DNA of 5,693 nt from an uncultured Flavobacteriales bacterium (GCA_937911795.1 CALDPJ010000101.1:1-5693), one strand, 5' to 3'; counted from the stretch's first letter, positions 1 to 5,693 are shown. Notes: generated from the sequence alone by a model not told the origin. A program made the numbers and translations.

Positions 1-180
1 AACAGGAAGTTCTTCAAACCCTCCAATCACCTCCATGTTTTGGAGTGGAGATTTGTTAGAGGACGATGGAACCGGAGGAATGACAGTTTCACCGGAGGTT
101 TTTAGCACGTATACACTAACTGTAACTGATTCTGAAGGTTGTATTGCTTTGGATGAAATGACGATTTCAGTAAATCCACT
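1..180 (+). repeat. Intragenic direct repeat, copy 1 (unit 1 of the Ig-like array)
   Basis: This stretch aligns without gaps to 679-858, an offset of 678 bp or 226 codons. By hand I count about 19 mismatches in 180 positions, roughly 89% identity. Similarity falls sharply just after position 180, although the reading frame and domain layout continue in register. The left end of the matching block is beyond the window. Confidence 0.9.
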
Positions 181-1546
181 TCCAGAAGTTGATGCTGGTG
201 AAGATATCACCCTATGTGATCAGCTTATACCGGTTTTATTGGAAGGATACAGTCCCGCAGGAGGAACGTGGAGCGGCGATGGAATTACCAATTCCAATAC
301 AGGTGAATTCACTCCAGACGGAGAAGGAACTTTTCCGGTGATCTATGAATACACCGATGGCAACGGTTGTACCAGCAGCGATGAAATCATTATCACCGTC
401 ACCGGATTAACCCAGGCCGATGCAGGTGTTGATATGGGGATGTGTTTGAATTCGGATGCAGTACAATTGGCAGAAGAAGGTAGTTGGAGCGGAAACCATG
501 TATCTCCGGATGGTCTTTTCACTCCCGAAGAATCAGGAACTTTTACATTAACTTATACTACCGGAACAGGTACTTGTGAGACTTCTGATGAAATGCAAAT
601 TACCGTTTGGGAATTACCGGTAGTGGACGCTGGTTCTGATCAGGTCATTTGCTTCGCAGATACGCTGCAGGTTCTTGGAACAGGAAGTTCTTCGAACCCT
701 CCAATCACCTCCATGGTTTGGAGTGGAGATCTGTTAGAGGACGATGGGGCCGGAACAATGACAGTTTCCCCGGAGGTGTTGAGTACTTATGCGCTAACTG
801 TAACTGATTCCGAAGGTTGTATTGCTTCGGATGAAATGACGGTTTCAGTAAATCAATTACCGGTTATAGATGCCGGTCCGGATGTGGTGCTGTGTAATCA
901 GCCGATCGCTTTTAATTTTGAAGAAGCGAATCCACCGGGAGGAGAATGGACTGGAAATGGAATCACCAATTCAGCCGAAGGAGAATTTACTCCAAATGGG
1001 GTGGGGAATTACCTGGTGACCTATACTTTTTCCAATGCAAATGGATGCATCAACAGCGATAGTTTAATCGTTCAAGTCGAGGAGCCGGTTATTGTGGATG
1101 CGGGAGCCGATGTAACGCTTTGCCTCAACGAACCACTTTATTCATTAACCAATTTTGTTCCGTCGACTGGTGGGAACTGGAGCGGTAATGGAATTGCTGA
1201 TGGTTCGACAGGGATTTTCGATGCCGGTATAGCTGGTGTAGGAGAACACATTTTAACCCTTCAGAATGGAGCGGGAACTTGCTATTCCGAAGACCAAATA
1301 CTGGTTACGGTACTTGGTTTGCCGGTGATTGATCCGGGAATTGATGAAGCGTTTTGTGGCAACGACGGCGTAGTTCAATTGAGCACTTTTACGCCAATGG
1401 GTGGAACATGGCTTGGCGCGGGAATTATTGATGCTTCTCAAGGTACCTTTGATACTGGGATTGGTTCAGGAAGCTATGATTTGTACTATGGCTATACCGA
1501 TCCTGTTACTGGTTGTGCGGATACCATTGTGAAAACTGTTGCCGTT
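2..1546 (+). other. Tandem array of seven Ig-like repeats (first partial) within the large surface protein
   Basis: Units start at about residues 49, 125, 194, 275, 351 and 429 (Met at nt 35 = 1); the first unit begins off-window and ends near 47. Most units open with L-P-V-[VI]-D-A-G-x-D-x-x-[LI]-C and carry a W-S-G or W-x-G-x-G-I turn in the middle. They close with G-C-x-x-x-D plus a strand such as I-I-I-T-V. Each of the six complete units has two cysteines 44-56 residues apart (C61/C112, C137/C181, C206/C262, C287/C338, C363/C416, C441/C494). Units 1 and 4 are of the 'T-Y-x-L-T-V-T-D-x-x-G-C' type common in Bacteroidota secreted proteins. A disulfide-stapled beta-sandwich is inferred from this layout; I cannot assign a specific domain family without a profile search. 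Confidence 0.8.
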
Positions 1547-4054
1547 TCGCCATTGCCCGTTCCGGATTTTTGGGTCAATCCCGAAGCGTGTACCAATAGT
1601 CCGCTCGAAGTCAATAACACAACACCTGGCACCAATAGTTATTTATGGGATTTTGGCAACGGTGATACTTCAACCGACATTGATCCGGATTACACTTATC
1701 CCACTCCAGGAAATTATACGATTACCCTTACTGCTACCAATGAATTCGGATGTATTGAGGAAATCAGCTATTCTGCAGAGGCCATTCATCCTCCGGTTGC
1801 AGATTTTATTCTTCCGATAACTGAAGGATGTGCTCCGCTGGAGGTTTTGTTCGAAAACACTTCTCAAGGAGATTATTTGGAATATTTGTGGGACTTCAAC
1901 ACCGGTACTTCCAACGAATATGAACCGGAACCTGTGATCTACCAACAGGGAGATTCTACGCTCATTTACCCGATTGAACTCACGGCAACCAACTACTGTG
2001 GCAGTCATGCAACTACAAGTGAAGTAACCGTTTTTCCGACGCCGCAGGTGCTCTTCGCAACCGATGTGGATATTTTCTGTTCACCTTATTCAGTAGCTTT
2101 CAATAATCTCACTGTCGGAGAACCCACTTCTTTTTTGTGGGAATTTGGTGATGGCTCTACAGCAGACACTTTCAATGTGCCGCCCCATCTCTATACCACC
2201 GGCGATGAGCCTACCGATTATACTATAACATTAAGTGCTACGAATGATTGTGGCACCGATTCGCAGGATTACACCATTACTGTTCTGCCCAATACCGTCA
2301 CCGCATTTTTTAATACCGATATCACTTTCGGATGTGCCCCGCTGGAAGTTAATTTCACGAATTTTTCTTCCGGAGCAACAGAATATTACTATTCCTTCGG
2401 AGATGCTATTAATAGTGGAAGTAACGAGCCTTCTCCAACATTTATTTTCACTGAACCGGGCATTTATACCACTCAATTATTTGCAGACAATGGCTGCAGC
2501 TATGATACGGCTTCAGTGCAAATAGAAGTTTTCGAAACTCCGATTTTGACTTTTACCACTGAAGAAGATTATTGCTTTGGAGAAACGGTGCAATTCATTA
2601 ACACGTCTCCCGCAAGCGATGAATTTTTGTGGGATTTCGGCGATGGTAATTCCAGTAATGAAACCTCTCCGGAACACCTTTACGAAACTGCCGGTTCTTT
2701 TGAAGTGACTTTAACAGGTCAAAGTCTCGAAGACGAATGTCCGGGGTTCGGCCAACAAACAGTAGTAATTATTGCCGCACCAGAGCCCTCCTTCGATGTT
2801 CCGGATCAGGTAGGTTGCTCTCCGTTTTCTGTTCAGTTCTCCAACACCACCATCGGTGGCGATTTTTATGAATGGAATTTTGGTGATGGAAATACGGCTG
2901 GAATTGAGAATCCTGAACACACGTTCTTCAATACTACCGGAGAATCTGTTTTGTACCCTGTTACGCTCACTGCCCTCAATAATAATTTGTGTTCTTCCGA
3001 GTATACTTTTAACATCATTGTGTCACCAACTCCAGTCGCTGATTTTGTTCTAAGTGATTACGAAACATGCGATGATCCTTTTTCTGTTGAAAGTGCCAAT
3101 CTTAGTCAATATGCAAATAATTATCAATGGACATGGCCCCTTGGAAGCAGTACTGTGTCGGCACCGACCATGGAATTTACAAATTCCGGAATACACGAAG
3201 TAGAACTGACAGCTTCAAATTCATTTGGATGCACAGATACGGAAGTGCAGCAGGTAACTATACTGCCCTATCCGGTAGCTTCGTTTGAACCTGCTTTTGC
3301 ACAAAGCTGTCCACCGCTCACCACCAGTTTCATTAACTTCACAACAAATGCTGACTTATATCAATGGGTGTTCAGCAATGGCGACACATCGATTTTTGAA
3401 GAACCAACAATAACATTTACAGAACCCGGAAGCTACCATGCAACGCTGATTGCTTCCAATGAATTCGGTTGCATGGATACAATGGTATATAACAATGTAG
3501 TAACTGTTTTTCCGGCGCCAATAGCAGAATTCACTTTTACACCCAATCCTCCAACCAGCCAGGATCTGGAGTTGGAATTCATTAATCAATCGGTAGGCGG
3601 GTATAACTACTACTGGAATTTTAATAATACCCATACTTCTTTTTTAAAGAATCCCACTCATGTTTTTCCGGATGGTGGATCTTATACCGTGCAGCTCATG
3701 GTCGAAAATATGTATGGGTGCCGCGACTATGTGTCTCACTCAGTTGTAATTCCGCAGGATTTTTATATTTACGTTCCGAATGCATTTACACCAGATCACG
3801 ATGGTATCAATGAGGAATTTAAACCGGTTGTGGGTGGAAGTAACATTTTGAACTATACATTTCAGATTTTCGATCGCTGGGGTGAAAAAATATTCGAAAC
3901 GAATGATCGGAATGCTGGTTGGATCGGGGATGTTCGTGGTGGAGATTATTATGTAAAAGAAGAAGTTTACGTTTGGCAGGTGTTGGTGAGGTATCTATCC
4001 AATGGTGATGTTCAGAAAGAAAGAATCCGGGGGCACGTAACGGTTCTTCGATGA
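2..4054 (+). CDS. Giant multi-domain surface protein: Ig-like repeats, nine PKD domains and a T9SS type B (gliding motility-associated) C-terminal domain; 5' end off window
   Basis: The frame is open from the left edge, and codons 2-34 match an internal repeat copy (around 680-712). The ATG at 35 is therefore internal, and the true start and signal peptide lie upstream. The stop is TGA at 4052-4054, leaving 1350 visible residues. Numbered from the Met at 35, residues 1-504 are seven Ig-like repeats, 508-1238 are nine PKD domains, and about 1241-1339 are the sorting domain (N-A-F-T-P-D-H-D-G-I-N, F-D-R-W-G, final G-H-V-T-V-L-R). In known families this C-terminal domain directs export across the outer membrane by the type IX secretion system, and PKD/Ig-like arrays serve as spacers or adhesive stalks. 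No enzymatic domain is visible. Adhesion or surface display is inferred, and the ligand is unknown. The missing N-terminus could hold a further functional domain. The gene is convergent with the TlpA-like gene downstream. Confidence 0.95.
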   Translation, partial: TGSSSNPPITSMFWSGDLLEDDGTGGMTVSPEVFSTYTLTVTDSEGCIALDEMTISVNPLPEVDAGEDITLCDQLIPVLLEGYSPAGGTWSGDGITNSNTGEFTPDGEGTFPVIYEYTDGNGCTSSDEIIITVTGLTQADAGVDMGMCLNSDAVQLAEEGSWSGNHVSPDGLFTPEESGTFTLTYTTGTGTCETSDEMQITVWELPVVDAGSDQVICFADTLQVLGTGSSSNPPITSMVWSGDLLEDDGAGTMTVSPEVLSTYALTVTDSEGCIASDEMTVSVNQLPVIDAGPDVVLCNQPIAFNFEEANPPGGEWTGNGITNSAEGEFTPNGVGNYLVTYTFSNANGCINSDSLIVQVEEPVIVDAGADVTLCLNEPLYSLTNFVPSTGGNWSGNGIADGSTGIFDAGIAGVGEHILTLQNGAGTCYSEDQILVTVLGLPVIDPGIDEAFCGNDGVVQLSTFTPMGGTWLGAGIIDASQGTFDTGIGSGSYDLYYGYTDPVTGCADTIVKTVAVSPLPVPDFWVNPEACTNSPLEVNNTTPGTNSYLWDFGNGDTSTDIDPDYTYPTPGNYTITLTATNEFGCIEEISYSAEAIHPPVADFILPITEGCAPLEVLFENTSQGDYLEYLWDFNTGTSNEYEPEPVIYQQGDSTLIYPIELTATNYCGSHATTSEVTVFPTPQVLFATDVDIFCSPYSVAFNNLTVGEPTSFLWEFGDGSTADTFNVPPHLYTTGDEPTDYTITLSATNDCGTDSQDYTITVLPNTVTAFFNTDITFGCAPLEVNFTNFSSGATEYYYSFGDAINSGSNEPSPTFIFTEPGIYTTQLFADNGCSYDTASVQIEVFETPILTFTTEEDYCFGETVQFINTSPASDEFLWDFGDGNSSNETSPEHLYETAGSFEVTLTGQSLEDECPGFGQQTVVIIAAPEPSFDVPDQVGCSPFSVQFSNTTIGGDFYEWNFGDGNTAGIENPEHTFFNTTGESVLYPVTLTALNNNLCSSEYTFNIIVSPTPVADFVLSDYETCDDPFSVESANLSQYANNYQWTWPLGSSTVSAPTMEFTNSGIHEVELTASNSFGCTDTEVQQVTILPYPVASFEPAFAQSCPPLTTSFINFTTNADLYQWVFSNGDTSIFEEPTITFTEPGSYHATLIASNEFGCMDTMVYNNVVTVFPAPIAEFTFTPNPPTSQDLELEFINQSVGGYNYYWNFNNTHTSFLKNPTHVFPDGGSYTVQLMVENMYGCRDYVSHSVVIPQDFYIYVPNAFTPDHDGINEEFKPVVGGSNILNYTFQIFDRWGEKIFETNDRNAGWIGDVRGGDYYVKEEVYVWQVLVRYLSNGDVQKERIRGHVTVLR
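679..858 (+). repeat. Intragenic direct repeat, copy 2 (unit 4 of the Ig-like array)
   Basis: This is the partner of 1-180, encoding residues about 216-275 of the large protein, including W-S-G-D-L-L-E-D-D-G and T-V-T-D-S-E-G-C-I-A. Several of the differences are silent or conservative, but F/V after the shared S-M and T-G-G/A-G-T after E-D-D-G change residues. The much higher DNA identity here than in neighbouring units points to recent duplication or gene conversion inside the gene. Confidence 0.9.
1553..3751 (+). other. Nine tandem PKD domains within the large surface protein
   Basis: The domains lie at about residues 508-584, 586-666, 668-750, 752-832, 834-912, 914-996, 998-1076, 1078-1158 and 1160-1238. 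The PKD signature W-D-F-G-D-G and the closing Y-x-V-x-L-x-A-x-N are clear in domains 1 (W-D-F-G-N-G), 3 (W-E-F-G-D-G), 5 (W-D-F-G-D-G) and 6 (W-N-F-G-D-G). They are decayed in 2 (W-D-F-N-T-G), 4 (Y-S-F-G-D-A), 7 (W-T-W-P-L-G), 8 (W-V-F-S-N-G) and 9 (W-N-F-N-N-T). Domains 1-8 each have a cysteine pair 54-58 residues apart; domain 9 has only the second one. PKD domains are extracellular beta-sandwich modules, so a rigid stalk or ligand-binding array is the likely role. Confidence 0.92.
3755..4051 (+). other. T9SS type B sorting domain (gliding motility-associated C-terminal domain)
   Basis: The last 99 residues carry the hallmarks of this family in order: Y-V-P-N-A-F-T-P-D-H-D-G-I-N-E-E-F-K-P (about 1246-1263), F-Q-I-F-D-R-W-G-E-K-I-F-E-T (1276-1289), a W-I-G-D turn, V-Y-V-W-Q-V-L-V-R-Y (1311-1320) and the terminal R-G-H-V-T-V-L-R. 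No cysteine is present, in contrast to the rest of the protein. In known members this domain is recognised by the type IX secretion apparatus after Sec export; type B signals are often found on very large adhesins. The domain is intact and ends at the stop codon. Confidence 0.95.
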
Positions 4055-4070
4055 TGAACGAAGGGCAATG

Positions 4071-4094
4071 ACACCAAAGAATTAAAAATGGTGT
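4071..4094. terminator. Weak hairpin between convergent genes, possible shared transcription end
   Basis: ACACCA (4071-4076) and TGGTGT (4089-4094) are perfect 6-bp inverted arms around a 12-nt A-rich loop, in the 46-bp gap between the two convergent stop codons. There is no clear T-run after it on either strand and the loop is long, so it is a poor match to an intrinsic terminator. The placement is the main argument for it. Confidence 0.25.
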
Positions 4095-4100
4095 AAACAG

Positions 4101-4694
4101 TTATCGAACCTCTCCCACCACCAGCTTCACCGCTTTATCACTTCCCCAATCGCGCATGCCTTCGGATCGGTGGATGATTTCTCCGGAAGAATTAATGACC
4201 AGCGATGTGGGGAGCGATTGCGCCGCCAGTTGTGCGGGAATGGCAGTCGTCGGAAAGTAGACTGGTAAATCCCAGTTCTGTCGCTTCAGATATGCTCTTA
4301 CATGTTCCGGATCTTCTGTGGTGACGAGAATGAAGTTGGCTTTGTCTCCGGACTTTTCTATCAGTGAAGTGATAGAAGGCATTTCTGCTTTGCACGGTCC
4401 GCACCAGGTAGCCCAGAAGTTGAGGAAAACCGGCCGGTCATTCAAATCACCCAATCGGTAATGTTGACCTTCCAGATCCATCAGTAACCAATCTTTGGAA
4501 ACCGGAGCTAATGGTTCGTTCGTGTTGGCGGTGGTGCTACCAAGAATTCCGGTTTTTATAATTCCTCGCTGCACCATTTCTCTTCCTCCGGGAACGATCA
4601 GCAATATTATTACGGCAATAAATAACACATCCCAGAATTTTCCCAAGAACGATTTTGCCAGAAATTTTTCCCATTGACGTTGCAACCATTTCAT
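4101..4694 (-). CDS. Membrane-anchored TlpA-like thioredoxin-fold protein (thiol-disulfide oxidoreductase)
   Basis: This is a 197-residue protein, ATG at 4694-4692 and TAA at 4103-4101. A basic N-terminus (K2, R6, K10, K14, K19) precedes one hydrophobic helix (about 21-35, F-I-A-V-I-I-L-L-I-V), which should act as an uncleaved anchor placing the rest in the periplasm. The thioredoxin-like domain spans about 66-195: F-L-N-F-W-A-T-W-C-G-P-C with the redox pair C98/C101, then K-A-E-M-P, and the cis-proline region S-L-P-T-S-L-V-I around P162, followed by G-E-I-I. TlpA/ResA proteins reduce disulfides in exported proteins, for example during cytochrome c maturation or general thiol repair. The substrate here is unknown, and no cytochrome genes are in view. 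It lies 103 bp downstream of the methyltransferase on the same strand and could be co-transcribed, but the hairpin at 4726-4745 may separate them. No strong ribosome binding site is seen. Confidence 0.92.
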   Translation of the reverse strand: MKWLQRQWEKFLAKSFLGKFWDVLFIAVIILLIVPGGREMVQRGIIKTGILGSTTANTNEPLAPVSKDWLLMDLEGQHYRLGDLNDRPVFLNFWATWCGPCKAEMPSITSLIEKSGDKANFILVTTEDPEHVRAYLKRQNWDLPVYFPTTAIPAQLAAQSLPTSLVINSSGEIIHRSEGMRDWGSDKAVKLVVGEVR

Positions 4695-4725
4695 GCTGCA
4701 AAGGTGCCCTTTTTTTCGCGTGGAG

Positions 4726-4745
4726 TGTGCAACTACTGTTACACA
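4726..4745 (-). promoter_or_regulatory. Imperfect inverted repeat in the leader of the TlpA-like gene (operator or leader hairpin candidate)
   Basis: On the minus strand the arms are TGTGTAAC and GTTGCACA around the 4-nt loop AGTA. They are eight paired positions with a single mismatch that would be a U-G wobble in RNA. The element ends 31 nt upstream of the ATG at 4694, inside the 103-bp gap. No T-run follows it on the minus strand, which argues against an intrinsic terminator. The spacing does not fit a CRP/FNR site (TGTGA-N6-TCACA). It could be a binding site for a dimeric regulator, an mRNA leader hairpin, or chance. Confidence 0.35.
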
Positions 4746-4797
4746 ATGAATCGATATTGGCCAACCTGCTCCGATGTGTCGACGGTGACGAAAGATG

Positions 4798-5466
4798 TTA
4801 TACCATTCCTGTTACCACAGCATATTCGCGATCGGAGACAGCATCTGTATATCCTTGCACTGGCTCTTTAAACCCGGAAGTTTCCAGATTGCGGAACCCC
4901 GAATCTTGAAGTAACTCTTCGACCATGGCGCTGTTGAATAAATTAAAGCCAAACTGCGTGACCGGCATCTGCTTCATATACTCCGCCTGTCCGAAACCGA
5001 TGCTGATTTTTCCGCCTTTCCGAATGACATGCTTCAGTTCACTCAGCATTTTCAGAGGATCGGGCCAAAAGTAAATCGTATTGACCGTCATTACGTGGTT
5101 GAATGATTGATCTTCAAAAGGAATGGATTCACCGGAATAGAGGTGAAAACGAGCATTTTCTGATTGTACCAGATGTGCGTTAATTCTTTCCGCTTTTGTT
5201 TTCATTATGTTGCTAATTTCCAATCCAGTGTAATGGAGATTGGGGACTTCTTTCAACAACAGCGGCAAGTGGCTGCAGTTGCCGTGACCGATTTCAAGTA
5301 ACGTATCACCGGTTTTGACTCCCAGACTTCGAAATGTGTTGAGCGTCATCGGGTGGTTGATTTCATGGAGCTTATGACCGACTTCTACGCCCATTTCTCC
5401 TCTCGGGCAACCGAGTTGTGCTGCTAAATTTCTGAGTTCTGTTTCGGTGGGGGTGTGGTTGGGCAT
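4798..5466 (-). CDS. Class I SAM-dependent methyltransferase (Methyltransf_11/UbiE-like), substrate unknown
   Basis: This is a 222-residue protein, ATG at 5466-5464 and TAA at 4800-4798. The start is the first in-frame ATG after an upstream stop; another ATG 13 nt further up is out of frame. The Rossmann motifs are clear: motif I L-L-E-I-G-H-G-N-C-S-H-L (56-67, SAM-binding glycine loop), the acidic residue after strand 2 at G-L-E-I-S (E83), S-I-P-F-E-D-Q-S-F-N-H-V (114-125), N-T-I-Y-F-W-P-D-P (129-137) and V-I-R-K-G-G-K (147-153). The N-terminal helix region (about 10-48) with C-P-R-G-E-M-G and N-H-P-M-T is typical of a Bacteroidota group of uncharacterised methyltransferases. The protein is probably cytosolic and acts on a small molecule; nothing here identifies the substrate. 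It is upstream of, and on the same strand as, the TlpA-like gene. Confidence 0.9.
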   Translation of the reverse strand: MPNHTPTETELRNLAAQLGCPRGEMGVEVGHKLHEINHPMTLNTFRSLGVKTGDTLLEIGHGNCSHLPLLLKEVPNLHYTGLEISNIMKTKAERINAHLVQSENARFHLYSGESIPFEDQSFNHVMTVNTIYFWPDPLKMLSELKHVIRKGGKISIGFGQAEYMKQMPVTQFGFNLFNSAMVEELLQDSGFRNLETSGFKEPVQGYTDAVSDREYAVVTGMV

Positions 5467-5486
5467 GGTGGCGTCATTTTGCTCAA

Positions 5487-5500
5487 TAAATTTAAAATTA
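5487..5500 (-). promoter_or_regulatory. AT-rich stretch with possible Bacteroidota -7 element for the methyltransferase gene
   Basis: On the minus strand, TAATTTTA (5500-5493) and TAAATTTA (5494-5487) each match the Bacteroidota -7 consensus TAnnTTTG at all fixed positions but the last. Either would place a transcription start about 14-20 nt before the ATG at 5466. I see no convincing TTTG -33 element at the right distance, and any AT-rich tract would give such matches, so this is only a candidate. Confidence 0.25.
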
Positions 5501-5692
5501 TTTCCTTAGAAGTCGAAGAATTAAGCCGATATCTCCAATCTCATATCTCCTCGTTCCTATCTCAAAAGTGGGATTACTTGCGTGATCCATCCTTTCCCGT
5601 GCAGTGGATGAAAGCCTGACCTGCTGTTGCAGTTTTACATCTCCAATCTCATATCTCCTCGTTCCTATCTCAAAAGTGGGATTACTTGCGTG
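5498..5692 (-). other. Open minus-strand frame built from the 108-bp repeat; coding status doubtful
   Basis: Reading leftward from the right edge, one frame stays open for 64 codons to TAA at 5500-5498. Its sequence has a 36-residue period: H-A-S-N-P-T-F-E-I-G-T-R-R-Y-E-I-G-D occurs twice. The first copy is followed by V-K-L-Q-Q-Q-V-R-L-S-S-T-A-R-E-R-M-D and the second by I-G-L-I-L-R-L-L-R-K before the stop. The only in-frame Met (5590-5588) would leave 30 residues, so any real start would be off-window. I recognise no domain. E-I-G/Y-E-I runs are what GAGAT-rich simple repeats give when translated, so this may be a by-product of the repeat rather than a gene. If it is real, it ends 31 bp upstream of the methyltransferase start on the same strand. 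Confidence 0.25.
5531..5585. repeat. 55-bp direct repeat, copy 1
   Basis: This is identical, base for base, to 5639-5693. The first 35 bp are degenerate 7-bp units starting at 5531, 5538, 5545, 5552 and 5559 (ATCTCCA, ATCTCAT, ATCTCCT, CGTTCCT, ATCTCAA). They are followed by a non-repetitive 20-bp tail (AAGTGGGATTACTTGCGTGA). The base just before the repeat differs between copies, so the left boundary is real. It lies 64 bp upstream of the methyltransferase start. Confidence 0.95.
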
Positions 5693-5693
5693 A
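5639..5693. repeat. 55-bp direct repeat, copy 2 (may extend past the window edge)
   Basis: This is a perfect copy of 5531-5585 at a period of 108 bp, with 53 bp of unrelated sequence between the copies (5586-5638). The match runs to the last base of the window, so the true repeat may be longer and more copies may follow to the right. The intervening 53 bp hold only short inverted repeats: CATCC/GGATG at 5588-5610 and CTGC/GCAG at 5621-5632. Confidence 0.95.

Noticed and set aside
35..37. ATG at 35 as the start of the large gene
   Set aside because: The frame is open to the left edge, and the upstream codons match the coding sequence of the internal repeat copy at about 680-712. There is no signal peptide after this Met, so it is internal.
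1253..3634. Several open frames of 60-110 codons inside the large gene (minus strand 1253-1441, 1670-2008, 2231-2476, 2711-2920, 3356-3634; plus strand 1539-1820, 2235-2525, 2856-3053)
   Set aside because: All lie within the well-supported PKD/Ig-like coding frame, have no recognisable domains, and look like shadows of that frame.
4710..4716. Run of seven Ts as the tail of an intrinsic terminator on the plus strand
   Set aside because: No GC-rich hairpin precedes it on the plus strand, and the inverted repeat at 4726-4745 lies on the wrong side of it.
4757..4764. 8-bp palindrome TTGGCCAA between the methyltransferase and TlpA-like genes
   Set aside because: It is too short to stand out from chance and has no second copy nearby.
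4192..4909. Short open frames overlapping the TlpA-like and methyltransferase genes (minus 4192-4404 and 4537-4764; plus 4495-4677, 4655-4909 and 4674-4871)
   Set aside because: They overlap genes with clear catalytic motifs in another frame and have no plausible domain or start context of their own.
5586..5638. Insertion-sequence ends or integron attC sites in the spacer between the 55-bp repeats
   Set aside because: The spacer has only 4-5 bp inverted arms, no transposase or integrase frame, and the flanking repeats are direct and far longer than a target-site duplication.
5531..5693. CRISPR array
   Set aside because: The repeat is at least 55 bp, longer than normal CRISPR repeats. It contains 7-bp tandem units, only two copies are seen, and no cas gene is in view.

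Overview
The window looks like a piece of a Bacteroidota chromosome, probably Flavobacteriales-like or a related gliding/aquatic lineage. The main reason is the large left-hand gene. It encodes a multi-domain extracellular protein that ends in the 'gliding motility-associated C-terminal domain' (type B sorting signal of the type IX secretion system, T9SS), which is known only from that phylum. The methyltransferase on the right also resembles proteins I associate with Bacteroidota, and the genes show no strong Shine-Dalgarno sites, as is usual there. The exact genus cannot be read from the sequence.

Layout. Positions 2-4054 (+) are the 3' part of a giant surface or secreted protein whose start lies off the left edge. 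The visible 1350 residues hold seven Ig-like repeats of about 70-78 residues (the first one partial), then nine PKD domains, then the sorting domain. Residue numbers used for this protein count from the internal Met at nt 35. A 46-bp gap (4055-4100) with a weak hairpin separates it from two genes on the opposite strand, with which it is convergent. These two genes are read right to left: a class I SAM-dependent methyltransferase (5466-4798), and then, after 103 bp, a membrane-anchored TlpA/thioredoxin-fold protein (4694-4101). The 103-bp gap carries a near-perfect 8-bp inverted repeat.

The right end (5467-5693) has no recognisable conventional gene. It holds a 55-bp sequence repeated perfectly at a 108-bp period, cut by the window edge. 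Part of the repeat is made of degenerate 7-bp units, and the period keeps one minus-strand frame open.

Functional picture. The large protein is probably exported across the outer membrane by T9SS and acts as an adhesin or surface stalk. The methyltransferase and TlpA-like protein are ordinary cellular functions of unknown specificity and show no clear link to it. I see no defence system, mobile element or CRISPR array. The points most worth a second look are the right-edge repeat and the patchy near-identity between two Ig-like repeats of the large gene.
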